Source: Paracoccus sp. N5 (lineage in GTDB: Bacteria > Pseudomonadota > Alphaproteobacteria > Rhodobacterales > Rhodobacteraceae). From it: 64,000 nucleotides of DNA. Position 1 is the stretch's first letter. The number at the start of each line of letters is the position of its first letter. The notes below the pieces were generated by a model, which was given only the letters and a program-made list of their open reading frames with translations, was not told the origin of the DNA and did no database searches. Positions 50,653 through 60,500 of the stretch are shown piece after piece. Made by a program: the position numbers and the translations under genes. The stretch is from assembly GCF_000371965.1 (NCBI RefSeq), contig NZ_AQUO01000001.1, positions 1,558,001 to 1,622,000 on the forward strand, in the 5' to 3' direction.

Positions 50653-51749
50653 GATTTCTATTCATCCTTCTGGCGGCCCTTGGCTTTGCACAAATCGCTG
50701 TCGCTGCGCCCGTCCGTATCAAGGATCTCGCGAATGTGGACGGGGTGCGGGGAAACGATCTCGTGGGCTACGGCCTGGTCGTCGGCCTCAATGGTTCGGG
50801 CGACAGCTTGCGGAACGCGCCATTCACAGAAGAGATCATGGCCGGATTGCTCGAGCGTCTGGGTGTCAATGTCACCGACGAAGCGTTCCGGCCAAAGAAC
50901 GTTGCGGCGGTGATTGTCACAGCTGCGCTGCCGCCCTTCGCGCGCGCAGGTTCCCAGATTGATGTCAATGTGGCGGCTATCGGTGATGCAAAAAGCCTGC
51001 TTGGCGGCACTCTGGTGATGACGCCGCTGAATGCGGCCGACGGTGAAATCTATGCTGTCGCTCAAGGGGCTGTTCTTGCCGCGGGCGCGGAGGCTTCCGG
51101 AGCGGCTGCTTCGGTCGTTCAAGGCGTTCCCACAACGGGTACGATACCCTCGGGTGGAAGGGTGGAGCGAGAGGTAGCTTTCGACTTTTCGCAGATGACC
51201 AATTTGCGGCTGGCCTTGCGAAATCCGGACTTTACAACGGCTGCACGTGTGGAAGCCGCGATAAATCGCAAGCTTGGCCGCGGACTGGCAGAGCTTGTCG
51301 ATTCTGGAACTATTTCGATCAACTCCACCGTTCTGGGCAATGTCAATCCCGCGCGCCTTATGGGGCAGATCGAGAATATTACCGTGGAACCGGAAGCTGC
51401 GGCCAGGGTCGTTATCGATCACAAATCGGGAACCATCGTCATGGGAGAGGATGTCAGGATTTCCCGCGTGGCGGTTTCACAAGGCAATCTGACTCTCCGC
51501 GTTCGCGAGGCACCGGTCGTGTCTCAGCCCAATCCGTTCGCTCCTGGGGAAACCGTGGTTGTGCCGCGGACACAGGCCGAGATAACGCAAGAGCCCGGTA
51601 TCGGATTTGCGGAAGTATCGGGTGAATCGTCCTTGTCAGAGGTTGTCGCGGGACTTAACGCGTTGGGAATTCGGCCAAGAGACATGATTGATATCCTGAA
51701 AGCCATTCATGCGGCGGGGGCATTGCATGCGGAATTTGTCGTGAACTAA
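50649..51749 (+). CDS. flgI: Flagellar P-ring protein FlgI
   Basis: This 366-residue periplasmic ring protein has a signal peptide (FLFILLAALGFAQIAVAA) and the family motifs RIKDLANVDGVRGNDLVGYG, GLVVGLNGSGDS, GLLERLGVNV, NVAAVIVTAALPPFARAGS, and the C-terminal VSGESSLSEVVAGLNALGI. It should form the P-ring in peptidoglycan. It overlaps flgL. Hand-counted G+C in its last part is 32 of 60 (51601-51660), low for this window. Its downstream partner is broken by the IS remnant. Confidence 0.94.
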   Translation: MRFLFILLAALGFAQIAVAAPVRIKDLANVDGVRGNDLVGYGLVVGLNGSGDSLRNAPFTEEIMAGLLERLGVNVTDEAFRPKNVAAVIVTAALPPFARAGSQIDVNVAAIGDAKSLLGGTLVMTPLNAADGEIYAVAQGAVLAAGAEASGAAASVVQGVPTTGTIPSGGRVEREVAFDFSQMTNLRLALRNPDFTTAARVEAAINRKLGRGLAELVDSGTISINSTVLGNVNPARLMGQIENITVEPEAAARVVIDHKSGTIVMGEDVRISRVAVSQGNLTLRVREAPVVSQPNPFAPGETVVVPRTQAEITQEPGIGFAEVSGESSLSEVVAGLNALGIRPRDMIDILKAIHAAGALHAEFVVN

Positions 51750-51762
51750 AAGGACGATCCCC

Positions 51763-51792
51763 ATGGTTAAGGGAATGCGAACGGGCTCTATT
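51763..51792 (+). pseudogene. Truncated start of a gene that followed flgI
   Basis: A good Shine-Dalgarno (AAAGGA) and ATG begin a frame of 10 codons (MVKGMRTGSI) that then runs into the insertion-sequence end at 51793. This looks like the beginning of the next flagellar-operon gene, cut by the insertion. The assignment is inference: the first ten residues are too few to name a family. Confidence 0.35.
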
Positions 51793-52075
51793 GGCTCTGT
51801 CACCCAAATCCCGAGAGGAATTCAGCTCTCGAATCCAGCGTGGCAGGTGGATGGCATGAACAGACCGGCACCGCCGACCTGCAAGACCCGGAAAGGGCCA
51901 GCCTGCAACGGAACGCTCGGGCGCCGCGGCTCGCTCACGATCTGGTTCGGCCCGGCCATGAGTTGGGAAGCCGCTTCCACCGGCAAGCGTGGTCGCCGGC
52001 CCGACGACAATGATGCCGCGATCCAGGCTGTCTGACCATCAAATGTCTGGCATGATGCTTCGTCACACTTCCGCC
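51793..52075 (+). mobile_element. Decayed IS5-family insertion sequence (left end and transposase start)
   Basis: GGCTCTGTCACCCAAATC at 51793 matches the terminal inverted-repeat pattern of IS5-family elements of the IS903-like kind (GGCTxTGTTGxxxAAATC). It is followed at 51856 by the start of a recognisable IS5-family transposase. The right end and most of the transposase are missing. Homology seems to continue past a stop at 52033 in another frame (for example LTIKCL, then GMMLRHT), ending near the HIT gene at 52079. This is a truncated relic, not an active element. Confidence 0.75.
51856..52035 (+). pseudogene. Truncated IS5-family transposase, N-terminal fragment
   Basis: The 59-codon frame beginning MNRPAPPTCKTRK contains the family's N-terminal pattern: GRRGSLTIWFGPAMSWEAA and STGKRGRRPDDNDAAIQ. 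Complete relatives start very similarly (RRGSLTIWF-x-P-x-M-x-WEA, then TGKRGR) and continue for about 300 residues with the DDE domain. Here a frameshift after DAAIQ brings a stop at 52033-52035. Several positions differ from the usual sequence, consistent with decay. Confidence 0.8.
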
Positions 52076-52078
52076 CAT

Positions 52079-52516
52079 TCAGGCTTGAAAAGCTGCCGCC
52101 AAATCGCCCGCGATCCGCGTGCCGTCCTCTGCGGGCAGTTGCGGCGGCTGGGTGAACTCCAGGATCCCGTCCTTCAGATAGGCCTGGGACGACACGTCGT
52201 GGACATGATGCATCGGCACGACATGGGCATGGGCATGGGCGACATGGATGCCGGTATAGAGCAGCGCCACCCGCTCGACCCCGTAGAGCGCCTTCATCTG
52301 CCGCGACAGACGTTGCGCGCAGGTGGTGATGCGGCTGGCCAGATCCTCGGGCAGATCCTCGAACCAGGGGTAATGCTGCTTGGGAATGATCAGGCAATGC
52401 CCGGGGCGGATCGGATGCAGGTCGAGAAAGGCCAGGATATGGTCATCCTCATGCACGCGATGCGCGGGCAGTTCGCCGCGCGCGATACGGCAGAACAGGC
52501 AATCGTTTCCGGACAT
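52079..52516 (-). CDS. HIT-family protein (histidine triad)
   Basis: This 145-residue nucleotide-binding protein has the HIT pattern: CLFCRIARGELPAHRVHEDD at the start (zinc-like C-x2-C), ILAFLDLHPIRPGHCLIIP, and the histidine triad HVAHAHAHVVPMH. HIT proteins hydrolyse nucleotide phosphoramidates or related substrates; the exact substrate is unknown. The ATG at 52516 (MSGND) follows GAGG; an in-frame TTG is earlier. It lies 48 bases behind ahcY on the minus strand. Confidence 0.88.
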   Translation of the reverse strand: MSGNDCLFCRIARGELPAHRVHEDDHILAFLDLHPIRPGHCLIIPKQHYPWFEDLPEDLASRITTCAQRLSRQMKALYGVERVALLYTGIHVAHAHAHVVPMHHVHDVSSQAYLKDGILEFTQPPQLPAEDGTRIAGDLAAAFQA

Positions 52517-52564
52517 GGGCAACCTCTTTGGCGGGGCGCGGCCGCAGGGACCGCGCGGCCGGGA

Positions 52565-53956
52565 TCAATAGCGGTAATGCTCGGGCTTGAACGGGCCTTC
52601 GGGCGTCACGCCGATATAGTCGGCCTGTTCGCGCGACAGCCGGGTCAGCTTGACGCCGATCCGGTCCAGGTGCAGCCGCGCGACCTTTTCGTCCAGCGCC
52701 TTGGGCAGGATATAGACCCCCGGCGCGTATTCGTCGCCCTTGGTCCACAGCTCGATCTGCGCCAGCACCTGGTTGGTGAAGCTTGCGGACATGACGAAGC
52801 TCGGGTGGCCGGTGGCATTGCCGAGGTTCAAGAGCCGCCCCTCGGACAGCAGGATGATGCGGCTGCCCGAGGGCATCTCGATCATGTCCACCTGCTCCTT
52901 GATATTCGTCCATTTGTGGTTGCGCAGGGCGGCGACCTGGATCTCGTTGTCGAAATGGCCGATGTTGCCGACGATGGCCATGTCCTTCATCTCGCGCATG
53001 TGCTCGATGCGGATCACGTCCCGGTTGCCGGTGGTGGTGACGAAGATGTCGGCGCTGGCGACCACGTCCTCCAGCACCACGACCTCGAACCCGTCCATGG
53101 CGGCCTGAAGCGCGCAGATCGGGTCGACCTCGGTGACCTTGACCCGGGCGCCGGCGCCGCGCAGCGAGGCGGCCGAGCCCTTGCCGACGTCGCCATAGCC
53201 GCAGACCACGGCGACCTTGCCGGCCATCATCACGTCGGTGGCGCGGCGGATGCCGTCGACCAGCGACTCCTTGCAGCCGTATTTGTTGTCGAATTTCGAC
53301 TTGGTGACCGAGTCGTTCACGTTGATCGCCGGGAAGGGCAGCAGCCCCTTCTTGTGCAGGTCATAGAGGCGATGCACGCCGGTCGTGGTTTCCTCGGACA
53401 CGCCGCGCAGCGCCGCGCGCTGGCGGGTGAACCAGCCGGGCGAGGCCGCCAGCCGCTTGCGGATCTGCGCGAACAGCGCCTCTTCCTCTTCGCTGGTCGG
53501 CACGTCGATCAGCCCGGTCTCGCCGGCCTCGACCCGCGCGCCCAGCAGGACGTACATGGTCGCGTCGCCGCCGTCGTCCAGGATCATGTTGGCGGTGCCT
53601 TCGGCGAACTGGAAGATCTGGTCGGTATAGGACCAGTATTCCGGCAGCGTCTCGCCCTTGATGGCAAAGACCGGGATGCCGGCCTTGGCGATCGCCGCCG
53701 CGGCATGGTCCTGGGTCGAGAAGATGTTGCAGGACGCCCAGCGCACCTGGGCGCCCAGGGCCACCAGCGTCTCGATCAGCACCGCGGTCTGCACCGTCAT
53801 GTGCAGCGAACCGGCGATGCGCGCGCCGGCCAAGGGCTTCGCTTCGCCATATTCGGCGCGCAGGGCCATCAGCCCGGGCATCTCGGTCTCGGCGATGTCC
53901 AGCTCCTTGCGGCCGAATTCGGCCAGGGAGATGTCACGGATGATGTGGTCGGTCAT
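52565..53956 (-). CDS. ahcY: S-adenosylhomocysteine hydrolase
   Basis: This 463-residue NAD-dependent enzyme splits S-adenosylhomocysteine to adenosine and homocysteine. It has the full family pattern: GSLHMTVQTAVLIETLVALG, SCNIFSTQDHAAAAI, the NAD-binding VVCGYGDVGKGSA, VTEVDPICALQAAMDG, VGNIGHFDNEI, and the C-terminal FKPEHYRY. Length is typical for the longer bacterial form. No SAH-type riboswitch was recognised in the 57-base upstream interval. The downstream HIT gene may share its transcript. Confidence 0.96.
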   Translation of the reverse strand: MTDHIIRDISLAEFGRKELDIAETEMPGLMALRAEYGEAKPLAGARIAGSLHMTVQTAVLIETLVALGAQVRWASCNIFSTQDHAAAAIAKAGIPVFAIKGETLPEYWSYTDQIFQFAEGTANMILDDGGDATMYVLLGARVEAGETGLIDVPTSEEEEALFAQIRKRLAASPGWFTRQRAALRGVSEETTTGVHRLYDLHKKGLLPFPAINVNDSVTKSKFDNKYGCKESLVDGIRRATDVMMAGKVAVVCGYGDVGKGSAASLRGAGARVKVTEVDPICALQAAMDGFEVVVLEDVVASADIFVTTTGNRDVIRIEHMREMKDMAIVGNIGHFDNEIQVAALRNHKWTNIKEQVDMIEMPSGSRIILLSEGRLLNLGNATGHPSFVMSASFTNQVLAQIELWTKGDEYAPGVYILPKALDEKVARLHLDRIGVKLTRLSREQADYIGVTPEGPFKPEHYRY

Positions 53957-54013
53957 GGATGCCTCGCGCAGCTTGTCGCCGCGGCCATACCATTCGCGGC
54001 GCTGCGGCGCAAA

Positions 54014-54466
54014 TCAGCCGTTGAGCCCCGCCTTGGTGAAGAACACCCCCGGATTGGCGCCGTCGCTGAAGCCGATGCCCGAGGCGATGACGCAACTGGT
54101 CGCATCCGGCCGCTCCAGCACCACCGTCCAGGTGCCCATCAGCGCCGAGCCCCAGAGCGTGCTGCCCTCATGCCCGGCGGCGACCTTTTCCTCGCCGAAA
54201 TCGTGGCTCAGGGTCGCTTCCACCTCGGCCTTGCGGTCGCACCAGGGCTGGTCGGCGACGACAGTGTCGGACAGCGGCAGCGTGCGGGCCATCTCGCGCA
54301 CCGCGCGCGGGTCCATGCCTGCCACCGCCGACCAGCCGCGCGGATTGGCCAGGTTCTGCTCGCGGCTCATGGTGGTGGCCATGGCCGGGGCGGCACTCAG
54401 CGCCGGGGCGGCGACGGCCAGCGCCAGCATGGCGGGGGCAAGGCGGGTCAGCAGGGTCTTGGTCAT
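54014..54466 (-). CDS. Small secreted protein of unknown function
   Basis: This 150-residue protein has a signal peptide (LAPAMLALAVAAPALSAAPAMA) and a mature part of about 120 residues with two cysteines (PWCDRK, TSCVIAS), which could form a disulfide. It has no recognisable domain. TMSREQNLANPRGWSAVAGMDPRAV follows the cleavage region. The ATG at 54466 is chosen as the only start giving a signal peptide. It lies 57 bases before ahcY on the same strand, and is divergent from glk. Codon use fits the genome. Function unknown. Confidence 0.72.
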   Translation of the reverse strand: MTKTLLTRLAPAMLALAVAAPALSAAPAMATTMSREQNLANPRGWSAVAGMDPRAVREMARTLPLSDTVVADQPWCDRKAEVEATLSHDFGEEKVAAGHEGSTLWGSALMGTWTVVLERPDATSCVIASGIGFSDGANPGVFFTKAGLNG

Positions 54467-54604
54467 CGGATCAACCTTTCGCTTGGCAGCGGGTTCGCGG
54501 GCAAAACGCCGCCCCGCGCGGCAAGGTTCCGCAAAGGTTCCATGCTGGCGGCGCGGGCGCGGATGGCCTAGAACCGGACCGGGGCCAGGACCAAGGGGGA
54601 CGGA

Positions 54605-55528
54605 ATGGCGATCTTGCTGGCGGATGTGGGCGGCACCAATGCGCGCATGGCGCTGGCGCGGGACGGTGCGCTGGATGCGGCGTCGATCACCCGCTTTCGC
54701 GGCGACGACCACGCCAGTTTCGACGATGTGGTCACCGCCTATCTGTCGCAGCAGGGCAGCCCGCAGATCGAGGCGGTCTGCGTCGCCGTCGCCGGCCCGG
54801 TCTGGGGCCACGAGGCACGGCTGACCAACCGCGACTGGGATTTCTCGGAATCGCGGCTCTGCGCGCTGACCGGCGCGCCGCGCGCCCGGCTCATCAACGA
54901 CCTGATCGCGCTGGGCTATGCCACGCCGGCGCTGGACGGTGCGTCGGCGGGCTTCCTGCGCGCCCCGGCCGGGGCCGCGCTGTCGAACGGCCAGCGCCTG
55001 GTGGTCAATGCCGGCACCGGCTTCAACGTCTGCGCCGTCAAGGTGCTGCCCGGGGGCGGCATCGCCTGCCTCGAGGCCGAGGAAGGCCACACCCGCCTGC
55101 CGCTGTCGGTCGCAGAGCCGCTGGCGCAGGTGCTGGGCGACAAGGCGGGTCAGGTCGATTCGGTCGAGGAGCTTTTCGCCGGCCGCGGCCTCGCGCGCCT
55201 GCACGCGCTGCGCAGCGGCACGGCGCCGGCGCGGGCCGAGACCGTGACCGATGCCGCGGCCCAGGGCGACGCCGAGGCGCTGCGCACGCTGGCGCTTTAC
55301 GCCCGGCTCCTGGGTCTCTTGTGCCGGGAACTTGCCTTGCGATTCATGCCGATGGACGGGATGTTCCTGACCGGCAGCGTGGCGCGGACCTGCGCCGACC
55401 GCTTCGCGATCTTCGAGGCGGCCTTCCTGTCCGACCCGCTGATGGCGCGGATTCCGCAGGCGGTTCCGGTCGGGGTGATCCGCGACGACATGGCCGCGCT
55501 GCATGGCTGTCTTGCCGCAATCCGCTGA
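54605..55528 (+). CDS. glk: Glucokinase
   Basis: This 307-residue enzyme phosphorylates glucose. It has the Glk-type phosphate-1 motif LLADVGGTNARMAL, AVAGPVWGHEARLTNRDWDFS, the sugar site ARLINDLIALGY, NAGTGFNVCAV, and AEEGHTRLPLS. It belongs to the bacterial Glk group rather than ROK kinases, since the ROK zinc motif is not present. The ATG at 54605 follows GGGGGACGGA. It is upstream of tamA, 91 bases away. Confidence 0.92.
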   Translation: MAILLADVGGTNARMALARDGALDAASITRFRGDDHASFDDVVTAYLSQQGSPQIEAVCVAVAGPVWGHEARLTNRDWDFSESRLCALTGAPRARLINDLIALGYATPALDGASAGFLRAPAGAALSNGQRLVVNAGTGFNVCAVKVLPGGGIACLEAEEGHTRLPLSVAEPLAQVLGDKAGQVDSVEELFAGRGLARLHALRSGTAPARAETVTDAAAQGDAEALRTLALYARLLGLLCRELALRFMPMDGMFLTGSVARTCADRFAIFEAAFLSDPLMARIPQAVPVGVIRDDMAALHGCLAAIR

Positions 55529-55619
55529 AAATTGCCCGAATCCGGGCCGCTCGCGCTGGATTTTGTTAACACTCCCTGCAATGCTGCCGCAAAATGCGAA
55601 AAAGCAGGACGGGCAGGCC

Positions 55620-57506
55620 ATGAAAAGCTGGATCAGGGCGGGCGTATCGGCCGCAATCGTGCTGGGCGCGGGTGCGGGCATGGTATTGGCCCAATCCTCG
55701 GGGCCCTCGTCCTCCTCGCCCTTCTCGGGCCTCTTCGGCGGCAAGGGCGGCAATGCCGGCTCGCCCGTCGATGTCGATTTCAGCATCCGGGGCGGCGACG
55801 ACGAGCTCTTGCCGCAGATCCGCGCCACCTCTCTGCTGGTCAGCGCGCAGGACGAGGGGCGGGTGACCGGCCAGGACATGCTGGCGGCGGCGCGCGGCGA
55901 CTATGCCCGCATCCTGGGCGTGCTCTATGACAACGGCTATTTCTCGGCGCTGATCGACATCACCCTGGACGGGACCGAGGCCGCGACCATCGCGCCGCTC
56001 GACGCGCCGAAGCTGGTGCGCAGGGTCGTGGTGCAGGTCGACCCCGGGCCGCGCTTCCGCTACAGCCGGGCCGAGATCGCGCCGGTGGCGCCGGGCACCG
56101 AACTGCCCAGCGAATACCACACCGGCGCCATCGCCCGCACCAGCGACATGAAGGGCGCCGCCACCGCCGCCGTCTCGGGTTGGCGCGACGTGGGCCATGC
56201 CAAGGCCGACGTGGCGGAAACCCGGATCATCGCCGATCACGCCACCAACAAGATCGACAGCCGCATCCTGCTGGCGCCCGGCCCGGAACTGCGCTTCGGC
56301 AAGCTGACCATCCGCGGCGAAAAGCGCATGGACCCGCGCCGGCTGCGCAAGATCGCCGGCTTCCCCGAGGGCGAGAAATTCGACCCCGAAAAGCTCGAGG
56401 ATGTCAGGAAGCGCCTGCGCCGCTCGGGCGTGTTCTCGGCCATCACCCTGACCGAGGCGGATTATATCAGCCCCGGCAATACGCTGGACGTGGACCTGCT
56501 GGTGGTCGAACAGAAGCTGCGCCGCCTGGGCGCGGGCTTTGAATATTCCAACACCGACGGGCTGGCGCTGACCGCCTATTGGATCAACCGCAACCTGTTC
56601 CGCGGCGGCGAGCGGCTGCGCGTCGATGCCGGCGTTTCCGACATTGGCGGCGACACCGGCCGCGACTACAACCTGGGCGTGCGCATCGACCGGCCGGCGA
56701 CGATCACCGCCGACACCACCGGCTATGTGCTGGCCCAGGTCGTCAGCCAGCAGGAAGAGGATTACGACCTCAAGTCCGGCACCTTCGGCCTGGGCTTCAC
56801 CTGGCTGCCCAGCGACGAGCTGACCGCCGACGTGGCGCTGCAATATCGCGCGCTGCGGGTGGACGACGATTCGGGCCAGACCGATTTCCGGCTCTTCGCG
56901 CTGCCGGCCTCGATCACCTGGGACAAGCGCGACGACCAGAACGACGCCAAGCGCGGCTATTGGCTGTCGGGCGGCGTGACCTCCTTCGTGGGCTTGCAGG
57001 ACGAGACCGGCTCGGGCGCGCAGATCACCGCCGAGGGCCGGGCCTATTACAGCTTCGGCCAGGACGACCGCTTCACGCTGGCCGGCCGCGCCCGGCTGGG
57101 CACCGTCGCCGGGCCGGACATCGAGGAAACCCCGCGCGACTATCTGTTCTGGTCGGGCGGCGGCGGCACCGTGCGCGGCCATTCCTATGAATCGCTGGGC
57201 GTCGAGGTGATCGAAGGCCCCGACGGCCCGGTCAAGACCGGCGGCATGTCCATCGTCACCCTGACCGCCGAAACCCGCATCCAGGTCCGCGAAAAGATCG
57301 GCCTTGCCATCTTTGCCGACGCCGGCCGGGTGTGGGAGGACAGCACCTGGTCCGGCGCCAGCGGCTGGCAGGCCGGCGCCGGCGCGGGCATCCGCTACAA
57401 GACGCCGATCGGCCCGCTGCGCTTCGACCTCGCCACGCCGGTCGGCGGCGGCGATGGCGACGACGGCGGGGTGCAGGTCTATATCGGTCTGGGGCAGGCA
57501 TTCTGA
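55620..57506 (+). CDS. tamA: Translocation and assembly module protein TamA (Omp85 family)
   Basis: This 628-residue outer-membrane protein has a signal peptide (GVSAAIVLGAGAGMVLAQ), POTRA domains (for example LDAPKLVRRVVVQVDPGPRF and FGKLTIRGEKRMDPRRLRKI in pieces) and a C-terminal 16-strand barrel with GGGTVRGHSYESLGVEV (the Omp85 R-G-x motif) ending in IGLGQAF with the terminal Phe. It works with TamB in outer-membrane protein or lipid assembly. An in-frame start 39 bases earlier is possible. It overlaps tamB (TGATG). Confidence 0.9.
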   Translation: MKSWIRAGVSAAIVLGAGAGMVLAQSSGPSSSSPFSGLFGGKGGNAGSPVDVDFSIRGGDDELLPQIRATSLLVSAQDEGRVTGQDMLAAARGDYARILGVLYDNGYFSALIDITLDGTEAATIAPLDAPKLVRRVVVQVDPGPRFRYSRAEIAPVAPGTELPSEYHTGAIARTSDMKGAATAAVSGWRDVGHAKADVAETRIIADHATNKIDSRILLAPGPELRFGKLTIRGEKRMDPRRLRKIAGFPEGEKFDPEKLEDVRKRLRRSGVFSAITLTEADYISPGNTLDVDLLVVEQKLRRLGAGFEYSNTDGLALTAYWINRNLFRGGERLRVDAGVSDIGGDTGRDYNLGVRIDRPATITADTTGYVLAQVVSQQEEDYDLKSGTFGLGFTWLPSDELTADVALQYRALRVDDDSGQTDFRLFALPASITWDKRDDQNDAKRGYWLSGGVTSFVGLQDETGSGAQITAEGRAYYSFGQDDRFTLAGRARLGTVAGPDIEETPRDYLFWSGGGGTVRGHSYESLGVEVIEGPDGPVKTGGMSIVTLTAETRIQVREKIGLAIFADAGRVWEDSTWSGASGWQAGAGAGIRYKTPIGPLRFDLATPVGGGDGDDGGVQVYIGLGQAF

Positions 57507-60500
57507 TGCGCGATCTGGCTTACCGTCTCTTCCTCGCCCTTTGCCTCGCGCTGGCCGCGCCTCTGGTCGCCGTGGCGCAGGACAGCGCCGCCGAGATCTC
57601 GCAGCAGGTCGAGGACGACAAGGGCTTCATCACCCGCTTCCTGCAGGAAAAGCTGTCCGGCGCCGGCCGCGACGTGCAGATCGACGGCTTCCGCGGCGCG
57701 CTGTCGTCCCGCGCGACCTTCGACCGCATGACCATCGCCGACGATGACGGCGTCTGGATCACCCTGGAAAACGGCGCCATGAGCTGGAGCCGCTCGGCGC
57801 TGCTGTCGCGCCGCATCCAGATCGACGAGCTGTCGGCCGAACGCATCATCCTGCCCCGCCTGCCCGGCGGCGGCGACAGCGCGCCCAAGGCCGAGGCGCG
57901 GGAATTCTCGCTGCCGCAACTGCCGGTCAGCGTGAACATCGACAAGATCCAGGTCGGCCGGGTCGAACTGGGCCAGCCGATCATCGGGCAAGAGGCGGTG
58001 ATCGCCATCGACGGCGCCATGAACCTGGAAAACGGCGAGGGCCAGACCAAGCTGACCATCGACCGCGTCGACGGCCCGCGCGGCCAGTTCCTGCTGGACG
58101 CGGGCTTTTCCAACGAAACCCGGGTGCTGGCGCTGGACCTGCGGCTGGACGAGGACAGGAACGGCCTTTTCACCAATATCGTCAAGATGAACGGCCGCCC
58201 GGCCGTGCAGGCGCAGATCTCGGGCACCGGGCCGCTGTCGGATTACACCGCGAAGATCGCGCTGATGACCGACGGAGAGCCGCGGGTGCAGGGCACCGTC
58301 GCGGTGCGTTCCGAACAGCGCGACGGCGCCGCCGGCACGGCCTTCCTGGCGCAGCTCGACGGCGACATCGCCTCGCTGACCGCGCCGCAGAACCAGCAGT
58401 TCTTCGCGGGCACCTCGCAGATCCGCGCCGAGGGCTGGCGCGGCGCCGACGGCCGGCTCTTGGTGCCGGAACTCAAGGTCACCACCGGGGCGCTGGACCT
58501 GGCGGGCTCGGTCGCGACCACCGCCCAGGGGGCGCCGGAAAGCGCGCATCTGACGCTGCTTCTGGGCCAGGACGCTGGCGCCACGCAGCTGCCGGTCGCG
58601 GTGCCCTTCGGCGACAAGCCGATGACGGTGACCTCGGGCAACCTGCGGCTGGACTATGACGCGGCGCAGGGCGCGGGCTGGGTCTTGAAAGGCCGCGTCG
58701 GCGACATGACCCGGCCCGACCTCACGCTGTCCGAGCTGCGGCTCGACGGCCGCGGCCGGGTGGTGCTGACCGACGCCCAGGCGCTGTCCGAGGTGCGCGG
58801 CTGGGTCGCCTTCGGCATGGACGCGGTGAAGCCCACCGACCCCGGCCTGGCCGAGGCGCTGGGCGACACGCTGAACGGCGGCCTGAACTTCGCCTTCACC
58901 CCCGGCAATGCGCTGAAATTCTGGGGCATGAACATCAACGGCAGGGGCTATGGCTTCAAGGGCGAGGCCGAGGTCTCGGGCCTGAAAAGCGGCCTTGCCA
59001 TCGCCGGCGACATCACCGCCACGCATGACGACCTGTCACATTTCTCGCGCTTGGCCGGGCGCGCCCTGGGCGGACGGGCCGAGGCGGCGATCAGGGGCCG
59101 CTATGTCCTGCTGGGCAAGGCCTTCGACCTGGACACCCAGGTCAAGGGCCATGACATCCGCATCGGCCAGGACCAGGCCGACCGCATGCTGGCCGGCGAA
59201 TCGGCGATCAACCTGTCGGCCAAACGCGACGGCACCGGCATCCAGCTGCGCAACCTGACCGTCAACGCCCGGAACCTGACGGCCGAGGCGCAGGGCTACC
59301 TGAACAGCAATGCCAGCGACGTGACGGCGACGATTTCGATGCCCGACCTGTCCGTCGCCGACCCGCGCTATGCGGGCGCGGTGCAGACCCGGGCGCATCT
59401 GACCGGCCCGCAGGGCGGCCGCAAGCTGGCGCTCGAGGGCAAGGCGCAGGACCTGGCCCTGGGCCGGCCCGAGATCGACGGCGCCTTCAAGGGCGAGACC
59501 GACCTGGTGATCGAACTGCTGGAAAGCGACGGCGCCTATCAGTTGCAGCAATTCAGCCTGCAAAACCCGCAGCTCGACGCCCAGGGCAAGGGCAGCTTCT
59601 CGATGCAGACGCTGGACGGCGAGCTTTCCGTCGCCATGCCCGACCTTTCGGTGCTGGGCCGCGGCTTCTCGGGCGGGGTCACGCTGCAAGGCACCGCCTC
59701 GAAACAGGGCAATGCCCGCCGGCTGGAATTGACCGGGCGCGGCACCGACCTGCGCTTCGGCCAGCAGGACGTGGACGGGGCGCTGACCGGCGTCACCGAC
59801 CTGAAGCTCTCCGCGCGCGAGCAGGGCGGCGAATTCACCATCGACAGCTTCAACCTGCAGAACCAGCAGATGCAGGCCACGGCGCAGGGCACCATCGGCC
59901 AGGCGACCGACATGACCGGCGCGGTCAGCATCAAGTCGCTGGCCAGCTTCGGCCGCGGCTGGCGCGGCTCGCTGCAGGCGCAGGGCAGTTTCAGGGACGC
60001 GGGCGACGGCGCGCGGCGGCTGGACGTGACCGGCACCGGCACCGACCTGTCCTTTGGCCAGGCCCAGGTCGATGGCGCGTTGGCCGGCCAGACCCGGCTC
60101 GCCGTGCAGGGGACCGAGCGCGGCGGCGTCTTCACCATCGACACCGCGACGGTCGAGAACCCGCGCCTGAACGTGGACGCCGCCGGCAAGCTCGGCAAGG
60201 GCGCCACCGACCTGACCGCCAACCTGCGCGCCGACGACCTGCGCTTCCTCGGCCGCGGCTTCCGCGGCGCGGTGCAGGCCCAGGGCCGGGTGCAGGACCA
60301 GCCGGATGGCACCCGCGCCATCACCGCCACCGGCGATGCCAGCAACCTTGCCGTCGGCAATGCCCAGGCCGATGCCGTGCTGGCCGGCCAGACCCGGATC
60401 GAGCTGGCCGCGACCCAGCGCGCCGACGGCAGCCTGACCGTCAGCCGGCTGCGGGCGCAGAACCCGCAGCTCTCGGTCACCGGCGACGGCAGCCCGTCCG

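Noticed and set aside
53957..54013. SAH riboswitch upstream of ahcY
   Set aside because: The interval is only 57 bases and shows no recognisable conserved core.
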